From contig UQHR01000015.1 of the NCBI GenBank assembly GCA_900540905.1, forward strand, positions 1 through 44,468: DNA of 44,468 bases. Reading direction: 5' to 3'. This stretch comes from an uncultured Collinsella sp. GTDB lineage: Bacteria > Actinomycetota > Coriobacteriia > Coriobacteriales > Coriobacteriaceae. How positions within the stretch are numbered: position 1 is the first letter of the stretch; each line of letters starts with the position of its first letter. The position numbers and the translations under genes are program-made. The notes below the pieces were generated by a model. It saw only the letters and a program-made list of their open reading frames with translations. It had not been told where the DNA came from and made no database searches. Positions 25,290 through 35,617 of the stretch are shown here, in pieces.

Positions 25290-28200
25290 ATGCAGGCAGA
25301 TTCCGCTCAGCAGCAGGGCCTTTATCGCCCCGAATTCGACCACGATGCATGTGGCATCGGCGCGCTTGCCGATATCAACGGTGAGCGCCATCACCAGATT
25401 CTGGACGATGCACTGTCCATTCTGGTTAACTTGGAGCACCGCGGTGGTACGGGACTCGAGAAGAACACCGGCGACGGCGCTGGCATCCTGTTCCAGGTTC
25501 CACATCACTTTTTCCGTAAAGAGGCTCAAAAGTGCGGTCAGATTCTGCCGGCAGAGGGCGACTATGGCGTGGCCATGCTGTTCTTCCCGCAGGACGACAA
25601 GGGTGTAGAGGATGCCCGCCGCGTGTTTGAGGAGGGCTGCGCCGAAGCCGGCGTGCCGCTGCTCTTTTGGCGCGAGGTGCCCGTCGACCCGCACGACCTG
25701 GGCGAGACGGCCCGCGCCTGCATGCCCACAATCTTGCAGGCCTTCCTGGGCCGCCCCGACGACACGCCCGCCGGCGACGCCTTCGAGCGCCGCCTGTATG
25801 TGTGCCGCCGCACCATCGAGAAGAAGGCCGACGCCGAGTTCGCCTTGCGCGACAAGATCTTCTACGTCTGCTCCATGAGCTCGCGCACCATCGTGTACAA
25901 GGGCATGCTGGTCGCCACGCAGATGCGCCGCTTCTTCATCGATCTCAACGACGCCGCCGTCAAAACGGCCGTGGCGCTCGTCCACTCGCGCTACTCCACC
26001 AACACCACGCCCAGCTGGGAGCGTGCGCACCCCAACCGTTTTATCATTCACAACGGCGAGATCAACACCCTCAAGGGCAACGTCAACTGGATCCGCGCTC
26101 GCGAACCCAACCTGTACAGCCCCGTGTTGCAACATGATCTTGAGCGCGTGATGCCCATCATCAACCGCGAGGGCTCCGACTCCGCGATTCTGGACAATGT
26201 GCTTGAGTTTTTGGTCATGAACGGCCGTCCGCTCACGCGTGCCGCGTCCATGCTGCTGCCCGAGCCGTGGGACCACAACGACAGCCTGAGCGAGGAGCGC
26301 CGCGCCTACGACGCCTACCAGTCCATGCTCATGGAGCCCTGGGACGGCCCGGCCGCCATCGCCTTTACCGACGGCCGTACCCTGGGTGCTGCCCTCGACC
26401 GCAACGGCCTGCGTCCCGCCCGCTACTATGTGACGCGCGACGGTCGCTTTATGCTGGCAAGCGAGGTGGGCACCATCGAGGTGAGCCCCGAGAACATCCT
26501 GACGAGCGGCTGTCTGGGGCCGGGCCAGATGCTCGAGGTCGATTTTGCCCGCGGTCGCGTGATCTACAACGATGAGCTGCGCGCCCGTTACGCTAAGGAA
26601 AAGCCCTACCGCGACTGGATCGCCGAGGAGACGCTGACCGTCGACGCGCTCGACAAGCCCGTCGCGCCCACGCCCGCCGAGGATACCGAGGTGCCCGCCG
26701 CCGTGCGCATGGCCAAGCTCGGGTATCACTGGGATGATGTTGACGAGGTCGTGCGCCCCATGGCCCAGCAGGGCAAGGCCCCGCTCGCCTCGATGGGCAT
26801 CGACGCGCCGCTGGCCTGCCTGTCCAAGAAGACGCGCTCGTTCTTTGACTACTTCTATCAGCTGTTCGCTCAGGTCACGAACCCGCCGATCGACGCCCTA
26901 CGCGAGCATATGGTCACCTCGACCACGCTCTACCTGGGCAACCACGGCAACCTGCTCGAGGATTCCCGCACGGCCTGCCAGCTGGTGCGCTTGGAGCGTC
27001 CGCTGCTGAGCGAGGAGGAGTTCGAGCGTATCTGCGCCATCGACCGCGTGGGCTTTAAGACCCGCCGTTTCCGTGCCGTCTACCGCCGCGACGCCGGCGA
27101 GGGCGCGCTGCAGGCTGCGCTCAAGCAGCTTGCAGAGGATGTTGAGGCTGCGGTCCGCGACGGCGTGAACATCGTGGTGTTGAGCGATCGCGCCGCTGCG
27201 GGTGAGGTGCCCGTGCCGTCGCTGCTCGCCGTGGGCTGCGTGCACAACCACCTGATCCGGGCCGGCGTGCGTACCTTTGCCGACATCGTGGTGGAGTGCG
27301 GCGACGCCGTGTCTCCGCACGACTTTGCGGCACTGGTGGGCTACTCCGCGAGCGGCATCTATCCGTACAACGCACATGCGTGCATCCGCGATCTGGCGGC
27401 ACGCAGCGACCTGGGCGTGACGGCCGAGCAGGGCATCGCCAACTACAACAAGGCTGCGACCGCCGGCATCGTTTCCATCATGTCCAAGATGGGCATCTCC
27501 ACGGTGCAGAGCTACCATTCGGCGCAGATCTTCGAGGCCGTGGGCTTTACGCCGGAGTTCGTCAACGCGTACTTCGCCGGCACGGTGAGCCGTGTGGGCG
27601 GTATGGGTGTCGAGGACGTCGAGCGCGAGCAGAATGAGCACTACGACGCCGCGCTCGCTATCCTCAAGAGCCCGGCTCCCGATCAGCTGCCCACGCTGGG
27701 TCTGACCAAGTGGCGCCCGCTCGGCGGCGAGGATCACCTTATCGACCCGCAGACCGTCTACCTGCTGCAGACCGCCTGCCGCGAGGACAGCTACGACACC
27801 TTTAAGGAGTACAGCGCCCGCCTGCACCGCACCGGCCGTGCCGTGCGCCTGCGTGACCTGCTGGACTTTAATGCCAACGGTCGCACGCCGGTTTCGCTCG
27901 ACGAGGTGGAGCCCGCGCTCAACATCGTCCGTCGCTTTAACACCGGCGCCATGTCGTACGGTTCCATCAGCAAAGAGGCACACGAGTGCATGGCCATCGC
28001 CATGAACCGCCTGCACGGTCGTTCCAACTCGGGCGAGGGCGGCGAGGATCCGCGTCGCGAGACCCCGCTGGCCAACGGTGACTCCAAGAATTCCGCCATC
28101 AAGCAGGTGGCAAGCGCGCGCTTTGGCGTGACGAGCCGCTACCTGTGCAGCGCCTTCGAGATTCAGATCAAGATGGCCCAGGGCGCCAAGCCCGGTGAGG

Positions 28201-29987
28201 GCGGTCACCTGCCCGGCAAGAAGGTCTACCCCTGGATTGCCGAGGTCCGTCAGTCCACGCCCGGCATCGGCCTGATTTCGCCTCCGCCGCACCACGACAT
28301 CTACTCCATCGAGGACCTGGCGGAGCTTATCTTCGATCTTAAGAACGCCAACCCCGGCGCGCGCGTGTCGGTCAAGCTGGTCAGCGAGGCCGGCGTCGGC
28401 ACCATCGCCACCGGCGTGGCCAAGGGCGCTGCCGACAAGATTTTGATCAGCGGCCACAATGGCGGCTCGGGTGCCGCTGCGCGCGACTCTATCTGGCACG
28501 CGGGTCTGCCGCTGGAGCTTGGCCTTGCCGAGGCCCAGCAGACGCTGCTGCAAAACGGTTTGCGCTCACGCGTGGTGCTCGAGGCCGATGGCAAGCTCAT
28601 GGACGGCACCGACGTCGCCGTCGCCTGCCTGCTGGGTGCCGAGGAGTTTGGCTTTGCGACCATGCCGCTCATCTCCATGGGCTGCCTCATGCAGCGCGAC
28701 TGCCAGCAGGATACCTGCCCGGCCGGCATCGCTACGCAAAACTGCCGCCTGCGTCGCGGCTTCCGCGGCAAGCCAGAGCACGTCGAGCACTTTATGCTCT
28801 TTGTTGCCGAGCAGCTGCGCGAGGTCATGGCGAGCCTGGGCTTCCGCACCATCGATGAGATGGTCGGCCATCCCGAGTGCTTGCGCCAGATCGAGGTCCC
28901 GGGCAACCGCAAGGCCAACCTGCTCGATCTGTCGCCCGTGCTGGCGAGTGCGACCTGTGAGTTTGGTGCCCATATCCCGGGTGCCGACGGCCGTCACTTC
29001 CTGCCGCAGATGGCCGCGGACAGCGAGCTCGACAAGACGCTCGACTCCACGTTGTTTGTGCCCTATACGGCCGATGCCCGTGCGCACCTGCGTCCGATTC
29101 GCTTCCGCGCCGATATCGCCAACGTCAACCGTTGCGTGGGCACCATCCTGGGTAACGCGGTGACCAAGGCGCATCCCGAGGGCCTGCCCGCCGGCTCCAT
29201 CACCATCGATTGCGATGGTTCGGCCGGTCAGAGCTTTGGCGCCTTCCTGCCGCGCGGCATTACGCTCAACGTGTGCGGTGACGCCAACGACTACTTTGGC
29301 AAGGGCCTTTCGGGCGGCGAGGCGTCGGTGCGCCCTAACCCGCATGCGACCTACAAGTTCGACGAGAACATCATCGTGGGCAACGTTGCGTTCTTTGGCG
29401 CTACGAGTGGCCGCGGCTTCATTAACGGCCTGGCCGGCCAGCGCTTTGGCGTACGCAACTCCGGTGCCACGGTGGTGGTCGAGGGCTGCGGCAACCATGG
29501 CTGCGAGTACATGACGGGAGGTCTGGCGCTCATCCTGGGCGAGGTCGGGCAGAACTTCGCCGCCGGCATGACGGGCGGCGGGGCTTACGTCTTTGACCAG
29601 TACGGCACGCTCGATGCCCGTGTGAACCACGAGAGCGTTGAGCTTAAAGCCCCGACGGCCGGTGAGCTGGCGCAGATTCGTGCGCTCGTCCAGGAGCACG
29701 TGGACGCGACGCAGAGCCCGCGCGGCATTAAGCTGCTCTACAGCTTTGAGACGATGAGCAAGCACTTTGTGAAGGTCATTCCGACCGAGTACGAGCGCGT
29801 GCTGGCGATTGTCGCCGCCGCCGAGGCCGTCGGCAAGACGCATGAGCAGGCCGAGGAGCTGGCGTTTGACATTGTGACCGGTCGCGCCGACGCCGCCGAT
29901 GTCGCTCGCTTTGATGTGGCGGGTGGTGTCGCTGGCGCTGTGCCCGCCGCCGCCAGCTCTGTTGCTTCGACCAAGAAGGAGGCGTAA
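25290..29987 (+). CDS. gltB: Glutamate synthase large subunit
   Basis: 1565 residues. With GltD it makes two glutamates from glutamine and 2-oxoglutarate. The N-terminal glutaminase domain starts at Cys21 (HDACGIG) after a 20-residue propeptide. The central and FMN synthase domains include SGEGGEDPRRE, AQGAKPGEGGHLPG and GHNGGSGAA. The Cys residues of MQRDCQQDTCPAGIATQ hold the 3Fe-4S cluster. The C-terminal beta-helix (GXGXG) domain follows near 1260-1500. A tail of about 60 residues ends Ala/Val-rich. ATG follows GGGGAGG. The stop lies 5 bases before gltD, whose binding site AAGGAGG is inside the end of gltB. Confidence 0.97.
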   Translation: MQADSAQQQGLYRPEFDHDACGIGALADINGERHHQILDDALSILVNLEHRGGTGLEKNTGDGAGILFQVPHHFFRKEAQKCGQILPAEGDYGVAMLFFPQDDKGVEDARRVFEEGCAEAGVPLLFWREVPVDPHDLGETARACMPTILQAFLGRPDDTPAGDAFERRLYVCRRTIEKKADAEFALRDKIFYVCSMSSRTIVYKGMLVATQMRRFFIDLNDAAVKTAVALVHSRYSTNTTPSWERAHPNRFIIHNGEINTLKGNVNWIRAREPNLYSPVLQHDLERVMPIINREGSDSAILDNVLEFLVMNGRPLTRAASMLLPEPWDHNDSLSEERRAYDAYQSMLMEPWDGPAAIAFTDGRTLGAALDRNGLRPARYYVTRDGRFMLASEVGTIEVSPENILTSGCLGPGQMLEVDFARGRVIYNDELRARYAKEKPYRDWIAEETLTVDALDKPVAPTPAEDTEVPAAVRMAKLGYHWDDVDEVVRPMAQQGKAPLASMGIDAPLACLSKKTRSFFDYFYQLFAQVTNPPIDALREHMVTSTTLYLGNHGNLLEDSRTACQLVRLERPLLSEEEFERICAIDRVGFKTRRFRAVYRRDAGEGALQAALKQLAEDVEAAVRDGVNIVVLSDRAAAGEVPVPSLLAVGCVHNHLIRAGVRTFADIVVECGDAVSPHDFAALVGYSASGIYPYNAHACIRDLAARSDLGVTAEQGIANYNKAATAGIVSIMSKMGISTVQSYHSAQIFEAVGFTPEFVNAYFAGTVSRVGGMGVEDVEREQNEHYDAALAILKSPAPDQLPTLGLTKWRPLGGEDHLIDPQTVYLLQTACREDSYDTFKEYSARLHRTGRAVRLRDLLDFNANGRTPVSLDEVEPALNIVRRFNTGAMSYGSISKEAHECMAIAMNRLHGRSNSGEGGEDPRRETPLANGDSKNSAIKQVASARFGVTSRYLCSAFEIQIKMAQGAKPGEGGHLPGKKVYPWIAEVRQSTPGIGLISPPPHHDIYSIEDLAELIFDLKNANPGARVSVKLVSEAGVGTIATGVAKGAADKILISGHNGGSGAAARDSIWHAGLPLELGLAEAQQTLLQNGLRSRVVLEADGKLMDGTDVAVACLLGAEEFGFATMPLISMGCLMQRDCQQDTCPAGIATQNCRLRRGFRGKPEHVEHFMLFVAEQLREVMASLGFRTIDEMVGHPECLRQIEVPGNRKANLLDLSPVLASATCEFGAHIPGADGRHFLPQMAADSELDKTLDSTLFVPYTADARAHLRPIRFRADIANVNRCVGTILGNAVTKAHPEGLPAGSITIDCDGSAGQSFGAFLPRGITLNVCGDANDYFGKGLSGGEASVRPNPHATYKFDENIIVGNVAFFGATSGRGFINGLAGQRFGVRNSGATVVVEGCGNHGCEYMTGGLALILGEVGQNFAAGMTGGGAYVFDQYGTLDARVNHESVELKAPTAGELAQIRALVQEHVDATQSPRGIKLLYSFETMSKHFVKVIPTEYERVLAIVAAAEAVGKTHEQAEELAFDIVTGRADAADVARFDVAGGVAGAVPAAASSVASTKKEA

Positions 29988-29992
29988 GTGCC

Positions 29993-31474
<1,482 letters not shown>

Positions 31475-31477
31475 AGT

Positions 31478-31531
31478 AGTCATTTAAGAACGTTCCCAAT
31501 GACTAGTCATTTTTTGTCTAGTCGTTGGGGA
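31478..31531 (+). terminator. Terminator region after gltD with two competing hairpins
   Basis: AGTCATT (31478-31484) pairs with AATGACT (31498-31504), followed by AGTCATTTTTT. A stronger alternative pairs TCCCAATGACTAG (31494-31506) with CTAGTCGTTGGGGA (31518-31531) and hides the T-tract in its loop. Two exclusive folds around a T-tract are typical of a regulated terminator. Confidence 0.55.
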
Positions 31532-31827
31532 CACTCTTTGCGAGCGATTTGCTCGTTTGTCGACGTACGGGTGTTTATTTGTCGACTTCTTGGGCTGTGG
31601 TCACCTGTTGTTTCTGTGGTGGCTGTGGGTATCTGGCTCAAAAGGGCGGGTTGGCCGTCTATGTTTACCTGCGGTTTTGTTGCGGTGCGCATTTTCGGTC
31701 AAGCTTTTCGTCAAGTGTTTGGTCAGCATCTGGTTTGCAGCCGGAGGCCTATTTTGCCCGCGCTGGTCGTGGCCGACCACCCTCCTCGTAAGCTCAAATT
31801 GAGGTCTATCAGTTTGAGGAGGATGCC
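31532..31827. other. Non-coding T-rich gap before a hypothetical gene
   Basis: About 300 bases with many T and G-T runs, unlike the GC-rich codon pattern around it. Short frames here have no binding sites and read as noise. GTCGAC occurs twice, 21 bases apart (31559 and 31580). CTCAAATTGAG at 31793-31803 is a dyad just before the next ribosome binding site. I see no promoter I would trust. Confidence 0.45.
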
Positions 31828-32535
31828 ATGACTGACCACGCTTTAGACCGAGCGCAGCTAGCCGAAGCCGTCGGCAACGATATTGCCGACATAGCCCATT
31901 TTTGGATGCTGCGGAAGTTCCAGTTTTTGGAGCCGGCGCGCGAACAGTTCGAGATCATTGTCGACCCGTGGCTCAGCTATTGCACCGAGCCTTCGCAAAA
32001 CGAAATCATGGCCTACAACATGGCGTTTACCGATTGGCTGCTCTTCGAGCGCTCCTATCGCCATGGCAAGACGCTGCTCGAGCTGTATGTTGACGAGCCG
32101 CCGGCATCGCTTTCGCCTGCCTCGCTCAAGCGGCTCGAGCAGGTACGCGACACGCAGTATTTCTCGCGCTTTGGCATTTTGGACAAGGATCCTGCGAACG
32201 GCATAGTTGCGCTGAAGGATACGCGCACCGACCGTCGCTTTGATGTCTACGACCCGCATATCGTGCAAAAGGAGCATTGGAGCGACGGCGCGATTGCGGT
32301 GCGCCTCGCTTGCGTCGACGATGTCTGGCTGACGGCGGGACAGCTCTATCTGTACGACATCGCGCGCCTGAGTGACACGGCAGTCGATGGGCCGGGTGCG
32401 GTGCATCCGGAGGACCTGCAGGATGGCTTTGACACCTCGTGCATCAGCTTCTTTTTGCGCCTGGTCCGCGACATCATGGGCGCCCAGGGGCGGTACGTGA
32501 AGTCGCTCAACATCTACGAGCAGGAGTGGGAGTAG
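31828..32535 (+). CDS. Hypothetical protein
   Basis: 235 residues, soluble, acidic. The N-terminal half is helical with many aromatics (FWMLRKFQFLEPAREQFE, MAFTDWLLFERSYRHGKTLLELY); the second half has beta-like pieces (DTRTDRRFDVYDPHIV, VRLACVDDVWLTAGQLYLYD). No Cys pairs, signal peptide or membrane segment. Family not recognised. The ATG follows GAGGAGG, and the length and codon use look normal for the genome. It has no obvious operon partners: a non-coding gap precedes it and palindrome A2 follows 36 bases after its stop. Confidence 0.75.
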   Translation: MTDHALDRAQLAEAVGNDIADIAHFWMLRKFQFLEPAREQFEIIVDPWLSYCTEPSQNEIMAYNMAFTDWLLFERSYRHGKTLLELYVDEPPASLSPASLKRLEQVRDTQYFSRFGILDKDPANGIVALKDTRTDRRFDVYDPHIVQKEHWSDGAIAVRLACVDDVWLTAGQLYLYDIARLSDTAVDGPGAVHPEDLQDGFDTSCISFFLRLVRDIMGAQGRYVKSLNIYEQEWE

Positions 32536-32571
32536 GGGGTGTGGCTGGTGTCGCCCTGCTGCCCTGACTTT

Positions 32572-32628
32572 GTCTCAATCTGTAACGTTTGGCGGCTGTT
32601 TGGGCCCGTAACTGTTACAGATCGAGAC
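32572..32628. repeat. Palindrome family A, unit A2
   Basis: GTCTCAATCTGTAACG (32572-32587) pairs with TGTTACAGATCGAGAC (32613-32628) around a 25-bp loop. It lies between two genes of the same strand, in the 32536-32779 gap. Confidence 0.9.
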
Positions 32629-32779
32629 ATTCCCCTGATGTTGCTGGGGTGGGGCTGCAACGTATTCCGTCCCCCCCACATCCCCTCTTCCCTCCGTTAA
32701 CCGATATGTCCGCAGCAATCCTGCCGCGCTGGATAATAATGGACAGATGTTCAAGTTTTCTGAGGGGGAGGAGCTCGAT

Positions 32780-34150
32780 ATGGCGTCTGCCGATCGTTCT
32801 ACGTTGTTTATCAATGCGACCATTCTGGATGGTTCGGAGCATATGGAGCCGCAACCCGATATGGCCGTGGCCGTTGAGCGCGGTGTCATCACATGGATGG
32901 GGCCGAGTGCTGTGGCGCAGGCGCCCGCGGGTGCCGAGGTTATCGACCTGGGTGGTGCGTATCTCATGCCCGGTCTCATCAATATGCACGTGCACCTGTG
33001 CGGCTCGGGCAAGCCTGTCTCGGCCGGCGATGCGGGCGCGCTGATGAAGAAGCTCGATAATCCCGTGGGCCGCACCATCGTCCGCCGCATCCTCAAAGGC
33101 AGTGCCCAGCAGCAGCTAGCAAGCGGCGTGACCACGGTGCGCGGCGCGGGCGACCCGCTGTTTGCCGATCTGGCCGTGCGCGATGCTATCGATGCCGGCA
33201 AGTATCAGGGTCCTCGCCTGGTGGCGCCGGGAACGGGCATCACGGTGCCGGGCGGCCATGGTGCGGGCCTGTTCGCCCAGGTGGCCAACAGTCCCGCCGA
33301 GGCAGCCGAACAGGTGCGCGACCTGTATGCGCGTGGTGCCGACGTCATTAAGCTGTTCGTGACGGGCGGCGTGTTCGATGCGACCGAGGTGGGCGAGCCG
33401 GGCGTGCTGCGTATGCCAGTGGAGGTTGCCGCGGCGGCATGCAAGGCGGCGCACGATATGGGCCTTCCGGTTATGGCCCATGTCGAGAGTACCGAGGGCG
33501 TGAAGGCCGCGCTTGAGGCCGGCGTTGACACGATTGAGCACGGCGCTCCGTTGACACCCGAAATCTTGGAGCTGTACCGTGGCGCCGCGGGCACGCAGCT
33601 CGAGGGGCGTGCTCCGAGTGTGACCTGCACTATCAGCCCGGCGCTGCCGTTTGTATTGCTCGACCCGGAAAAGACCCATTCTACCGATACGCAAAAGAAG
33701 AACGGCGACATCGTGTGCTCGGGCATCATCGAGAGCGCCCGTGCCGCACTGGAAGCTGGCGTTAAGGTGGGCCTTGGCACGGACTCAAGCTGCCCGTTCG
33801 TGACGCAGTATGACATGTGGCGCGAGGTCGCCTATTTTGCCAAGTATGTCGACGTGAGCAACGCCTTCGCACTGCATACAGCCACGCAGGTTAATGCCGA
33901 GCTGCTGGGGCTGGGCGGCGATACTGGCGCGATCGAGTGCGGCAAGGCTGCCGATATCTTGGCAACGCGCGAGAATCCTCTCGATAATCTGTGCGCTCTG
34001 CGTGAGCCGATACATGTGATGTGTCGCGGTGATCTGGTACGCAAGCTCAAGGTGAAGCGTATTCCCGAGGTGGACGCCGAGCTCGACGCGATTATGGCCA
34101 TGCCGGCTGAGGCGCTGGCCGAGGAGCTTGCCCGCGACGGCGTGGCGTAA
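32780..34150 (+). CDS. Metal-dependent amidohydrolase (imidazolonepropionase / Xaa-Pro dipeptidase-like)
   Basis: 456 residues of the amidohydrolase superfamily. Metal ligands are visible: HVHLCG (HxH), the Lys of VIKLFVTGG that is carboxylated in relatives, His of VMAHVEST, His of DTIEHGAPL, and Asp of GLGTDSSCPF. The order and spacing fit the subgroup with prolidase-like or imidazolonepropionase-like members; no hut genes are nearby, so the substrate is open, a dipeptide being possible. ATG 32780 follows GGGGGAGGAG at 7 bases; the earlier in-frame ATG 32747 has no such site. No signal peptide, so cytoplasmic. It converges with the zinc-ribbon gene on a shared terminator. Confidence 0.9.
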   Translation: MASADRSTLFINATILDGSEHMEPQPDMAVAVERGVITWMGPSAVAQAPAGAEVIDLGGAYLMPGLINMHVHLCGSGKPVSAGDAGALMKKLDNPVGRTIVRRILKGSAQQQLASGVTTVRGAGDPLFADLAVRDAIDAGKYQGPRLVAPGTGITVPGGHGAGLFAQVANSPAEAAEQVRDLYARGADVIKLFVTGGVFDATEVGEPGVLRMPVEVAAAACKAAHDMGLPVMAHVESTEGVKAALEAGVDTIEHGAPLTPEILELYRGAAGTQLEGRAPSVTCTISPALPFVLLDPEKTHSTDTQKKNGDIVCSGIIESARAALEAGVKVGLGTDSSCPFVTQYDMWREVAYFAKYVDVSNAFALHTATQVNAELLGLGGDTGAIECGKAADILATRENPLDNLCALREPIHVMCRGDLVRKLKVKRIPEVDAELDAIMAMPAEALAEELARDGVA

Positions 34151-34200
34151 GCGCGCGATATGGCGATGCGAAAAAGGGACAATCCTTTTGTCATAATCAG

Positions 34201-34235
34201 AAAAAGCCGAGGTCCCGGTGCGAGGCCTCGGCTTT
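34201..34235. terminator. Bidirectional terminator between converging genes
   Basis: AAAAAGCCGAGG pairs with CCTCGGCTTTT around a 12-base loop, with A and T tracts on both sides, so it works for the amidohydrolase (plus) and the zinc-ribbon gene (minus). Confidence 0.9.
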
Positions 34236-34257
34236 TATTTGTCCTATGGTGTAGCGG

Positions 34258-34731
34258 CTATGAGCGCGTCTCCATCTTGGCGTGGCACTTGGGGCAGGTG
34301 ACGCGAATCTTGCCCTTGCCCTTGGGGACGGAGAGCATCTGGCCGCAGTTGGGGCACTTGAGGTATGCCGTGGTCTTGCGACCCTTCCACATCTTCTTGG
34401 CTGTGCGCTTGGCGCGCTCAAAGTCTTCCTTGCTCGTTCCGGCTGCGCGTGAGGTGCTGGCCGCTGCGGCGCCGGCGCCCAAGCTGGCGACAAACTTGCC
34501 CAAGCCGGGAACATTGGCGGTCGCGGCGACAAAGGCCTCGTTCTCCTTGTGACGTGCGTCGATATTTTTGGACAGGCCGCGCAGCACGCCAATCACGATT
34601 ACGGCGATGGCAATCCAGCTGAGCCACTGGATGCGGGCTATCGATCCGATCATGGCGATGATAATGCCTGCGAAGCCCATCACGACGGTGAGTTCGTCAG
34701 CGCCATTGCGGCCCTTCATAAAGTCATTCAT
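34258..34731 (-). CDS. Membrane protein with C-terminal zinc ribbon
   Basis: 157 residues. Two hydrophobic segments close to the N-terminus (about 14-30 and 36-51; GFAGIIIAMIGSIARI and WIAIAVIVIGVLRGL), a linker rich in Ala and Ser, and a zinc ribbon with CPNCGQ and CPKCHAK near residues 125-150. The ribbon faces the cytoplasm if the hairpin model is right. Similar small proteins occur widely without a known role. The start follows a purine-rich AAAGG-type site. The AACCTGTCCC palindrome F lies 56 bases before the start. Confidence 0.85.
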   Translation of the reverse strand: MNDFMKGRNGADELTVVMGFAGIIIAMIGSIARIQWLSWIAIAVIVIGVLRGLSKNIDARHKENEAFVAATANVPGLGKFVASLGAGAAAASTSRAAGTSKEDFERAKRTAKKMWKGRKTTAYLKCPNCGQMLSVPKGKGKIRVTCPKCHAKMETRS

Positions 34732-34786
34732 GCAAATTGCCTTTCATTCGATATGCCGCACGCCTTTATACCCGATTTAGAGCAAG

Positions 34787-34833
34787 GGGGACAGGTTAAT
34801 CTGCACCAATGTGGTGCAAACGTACCTGTCCCC
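34787..34833. repeat. AACCTGTCCC-type palindrome (family F), complete copy
   Basis: The 22-bp arms at 34787-34808 (GGGGACAGGTTAATCTGCAC start) and 34812-34833 flank a 3-base loop; a few mismatches lie in the middle. One arm also occurs at 1286-1305. It sits between csoR and the zinc-ribbon gene and may end the csoR mRNA. Confidence 0.8.
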
Positions 34834-34843
34834 AATGCCCCAA

Positions 34844-35116
34844 TTACTTGGAGAGTTTGTCGACGACGCGTTCGATTTCGGCGAGTTTGGCGGCTTTGAG
34901 GTCTTCGTCGCCCGATTCGATTGCCGAAGTCACGCAGCCCTCGATATGCGCCTTGAGCACGTCGGCGTTAATGCGCGCGAGGAGCGCCTGTGTTGCCATG
35001 AGCTGCGTGGAGATGTCGACGCAATAGCGGTCCTCATCGACCATCCGCAAGATGCCGTCGATCTGGCCGCGTGCCGTTTTGAGCATGCGGGTCACCGATT
35101 TGTGGTCTGCCATCAT
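34844..35116 (-). CDS. csoR: CsoR-family copper-sensing repressor
   Basis: 90 residues, all helical. MLKTARGQIDGILRMVDE, then Cys in EDRYCVDISTQ, and H-x3-C in AHIEGCV, give the Cys-His-Cys copper site of CsoR. Copper(I) binding releases DNA. The start at 35116 (one of two adjacent ATG) follows GAGGA; an upstream in-frame extension lies in palindrome B3 and is rejected. It follows copA and the copZ-like gene on the same strand, and a CsoR-type operator lies before copA (38016-38032), so it likely controls this set. Confidence 0.93.
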   Translation of the reverse strand: MMADHKSVTRMLKTARGQIDGILRMVDEDRYCVDISTQLMATQALLARINADVLKAHIEGCVTSAIESGDEDLKAAKLAEIERVVDKLSK

Positions 35117-35158
35117 GGCGGGTCCTCGTTTCTGGTCGATCTTCCGGATGTCCCCGTC

Positions 35159-35225
35159 AGTTGCGGTGAAATACGGACTGTTTAAGGGCCTAGGGCGGCT
35201 CAACAGTCCGTATTTCACCGCAACT
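35159..35225. repeat. Palindrome family B, copy 3
   Basis: Perfect 22-bp arms at 35159-35180 and 35204-35225 (AGTTGCGGTGAAATACGG start) with a 23-bp loop. It lies between the copZ-like gene and csoR, so it is transcribed in the copper mRNA if the three genes form an operon. Confidence 0.92.
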
Positions 35226-35248
35226 TCTGAGGGGGCAGGTGGCGCCTG

Positions 35249-35470
35249 CTACGCGGCGGTTACGGACAGGGCATGGAATTTCTCGCCGGCGCCCTCGACG
35301 GCGGCGGCGAGCTGCTCGGCGGTCACGGTGTCGGCGCACTCTACCTGGACGGTCTGGGTCTCGTGATCGGCATCGGCGTCGGTCACGCCGGCAACGTTGA
35401 GCAGCGCGGTCTCGACGGTGGCATCGCAATGGCCGCACATGAGGCCGGAAGTCTTGATTGTGAAACGCAT
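35249..35470 (-). CDS. copZ: Heavy-metal-associated domain protein, CopZ-like copper chaperone
   Basis: 73 residues: a single HMA fold with the metal motif MCGHC (SGLMCGHCDATVETAL). It probably carries copper(I) to CopA or CsoR. The ATG at 35470 follows AGAGGAA; the longer frame that extends through the hairpin at 35494-35590 is not likely to be translated. It lies between copA and csoR on the same strand. The Met-x-Cys-x-x-Cys is GLMCGHC rather than GMTCxxC, a mild variation. Confidence 0.9.
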   Translation of the reverse strand: MRFTIKTSGLMCGHCDATVETALLNVAGVTDADADHETQTVQVECADTVTAEQLAAAVEGAGEKFHALSVTAA

Positions 35471-35493
35471 GGATATTCCTCTCTGTTGTGTCG

Positions 35494-35590
35494 GCTTTCC
35501 CAGGCACCCGACCTTGACCTTCAAGCCGTCGCTCGCGTACCAAAGTACGCGTCGCTCCTCTTTCAGGTCAATCTCGGGCACCTGGAAAAC
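35494..35590 (-). repeat. Long imperfect hairpin between copA and the copZ-like gene
   Basis: Two arms of about 47 bases meet at CGCGTAC-CAAA-GTACGCG (35534-35551) and share further paired blocks (AGGTCAA, TCGGG, CCTGG, AAA), separated by short symmetrical mismatches. In the copA-copZ mRNA it would form a tall rod with internal loops. There is no T-tract, so mRNA processing or a dispersed element is more likely than a terminator. Confidence 0.75.
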
Positions 35591-35617
35591 CCGTTCTAAA
35601 TGGACTTAATGGTGAGC

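Noticed and set aside
31499..31831. A 110-residue open frame in the gap after gltD
   Set aside because: It starts inside the terminator hairpin, has no binding site, and its codon use does not match neighbouring genes.
35471..35581. A longer N-terminus for the copZ-like protein
   Set aside because: The extra frame lies in the hairpin arms; the ATG at 35470 has a good binding site and gives the normal HMA length.
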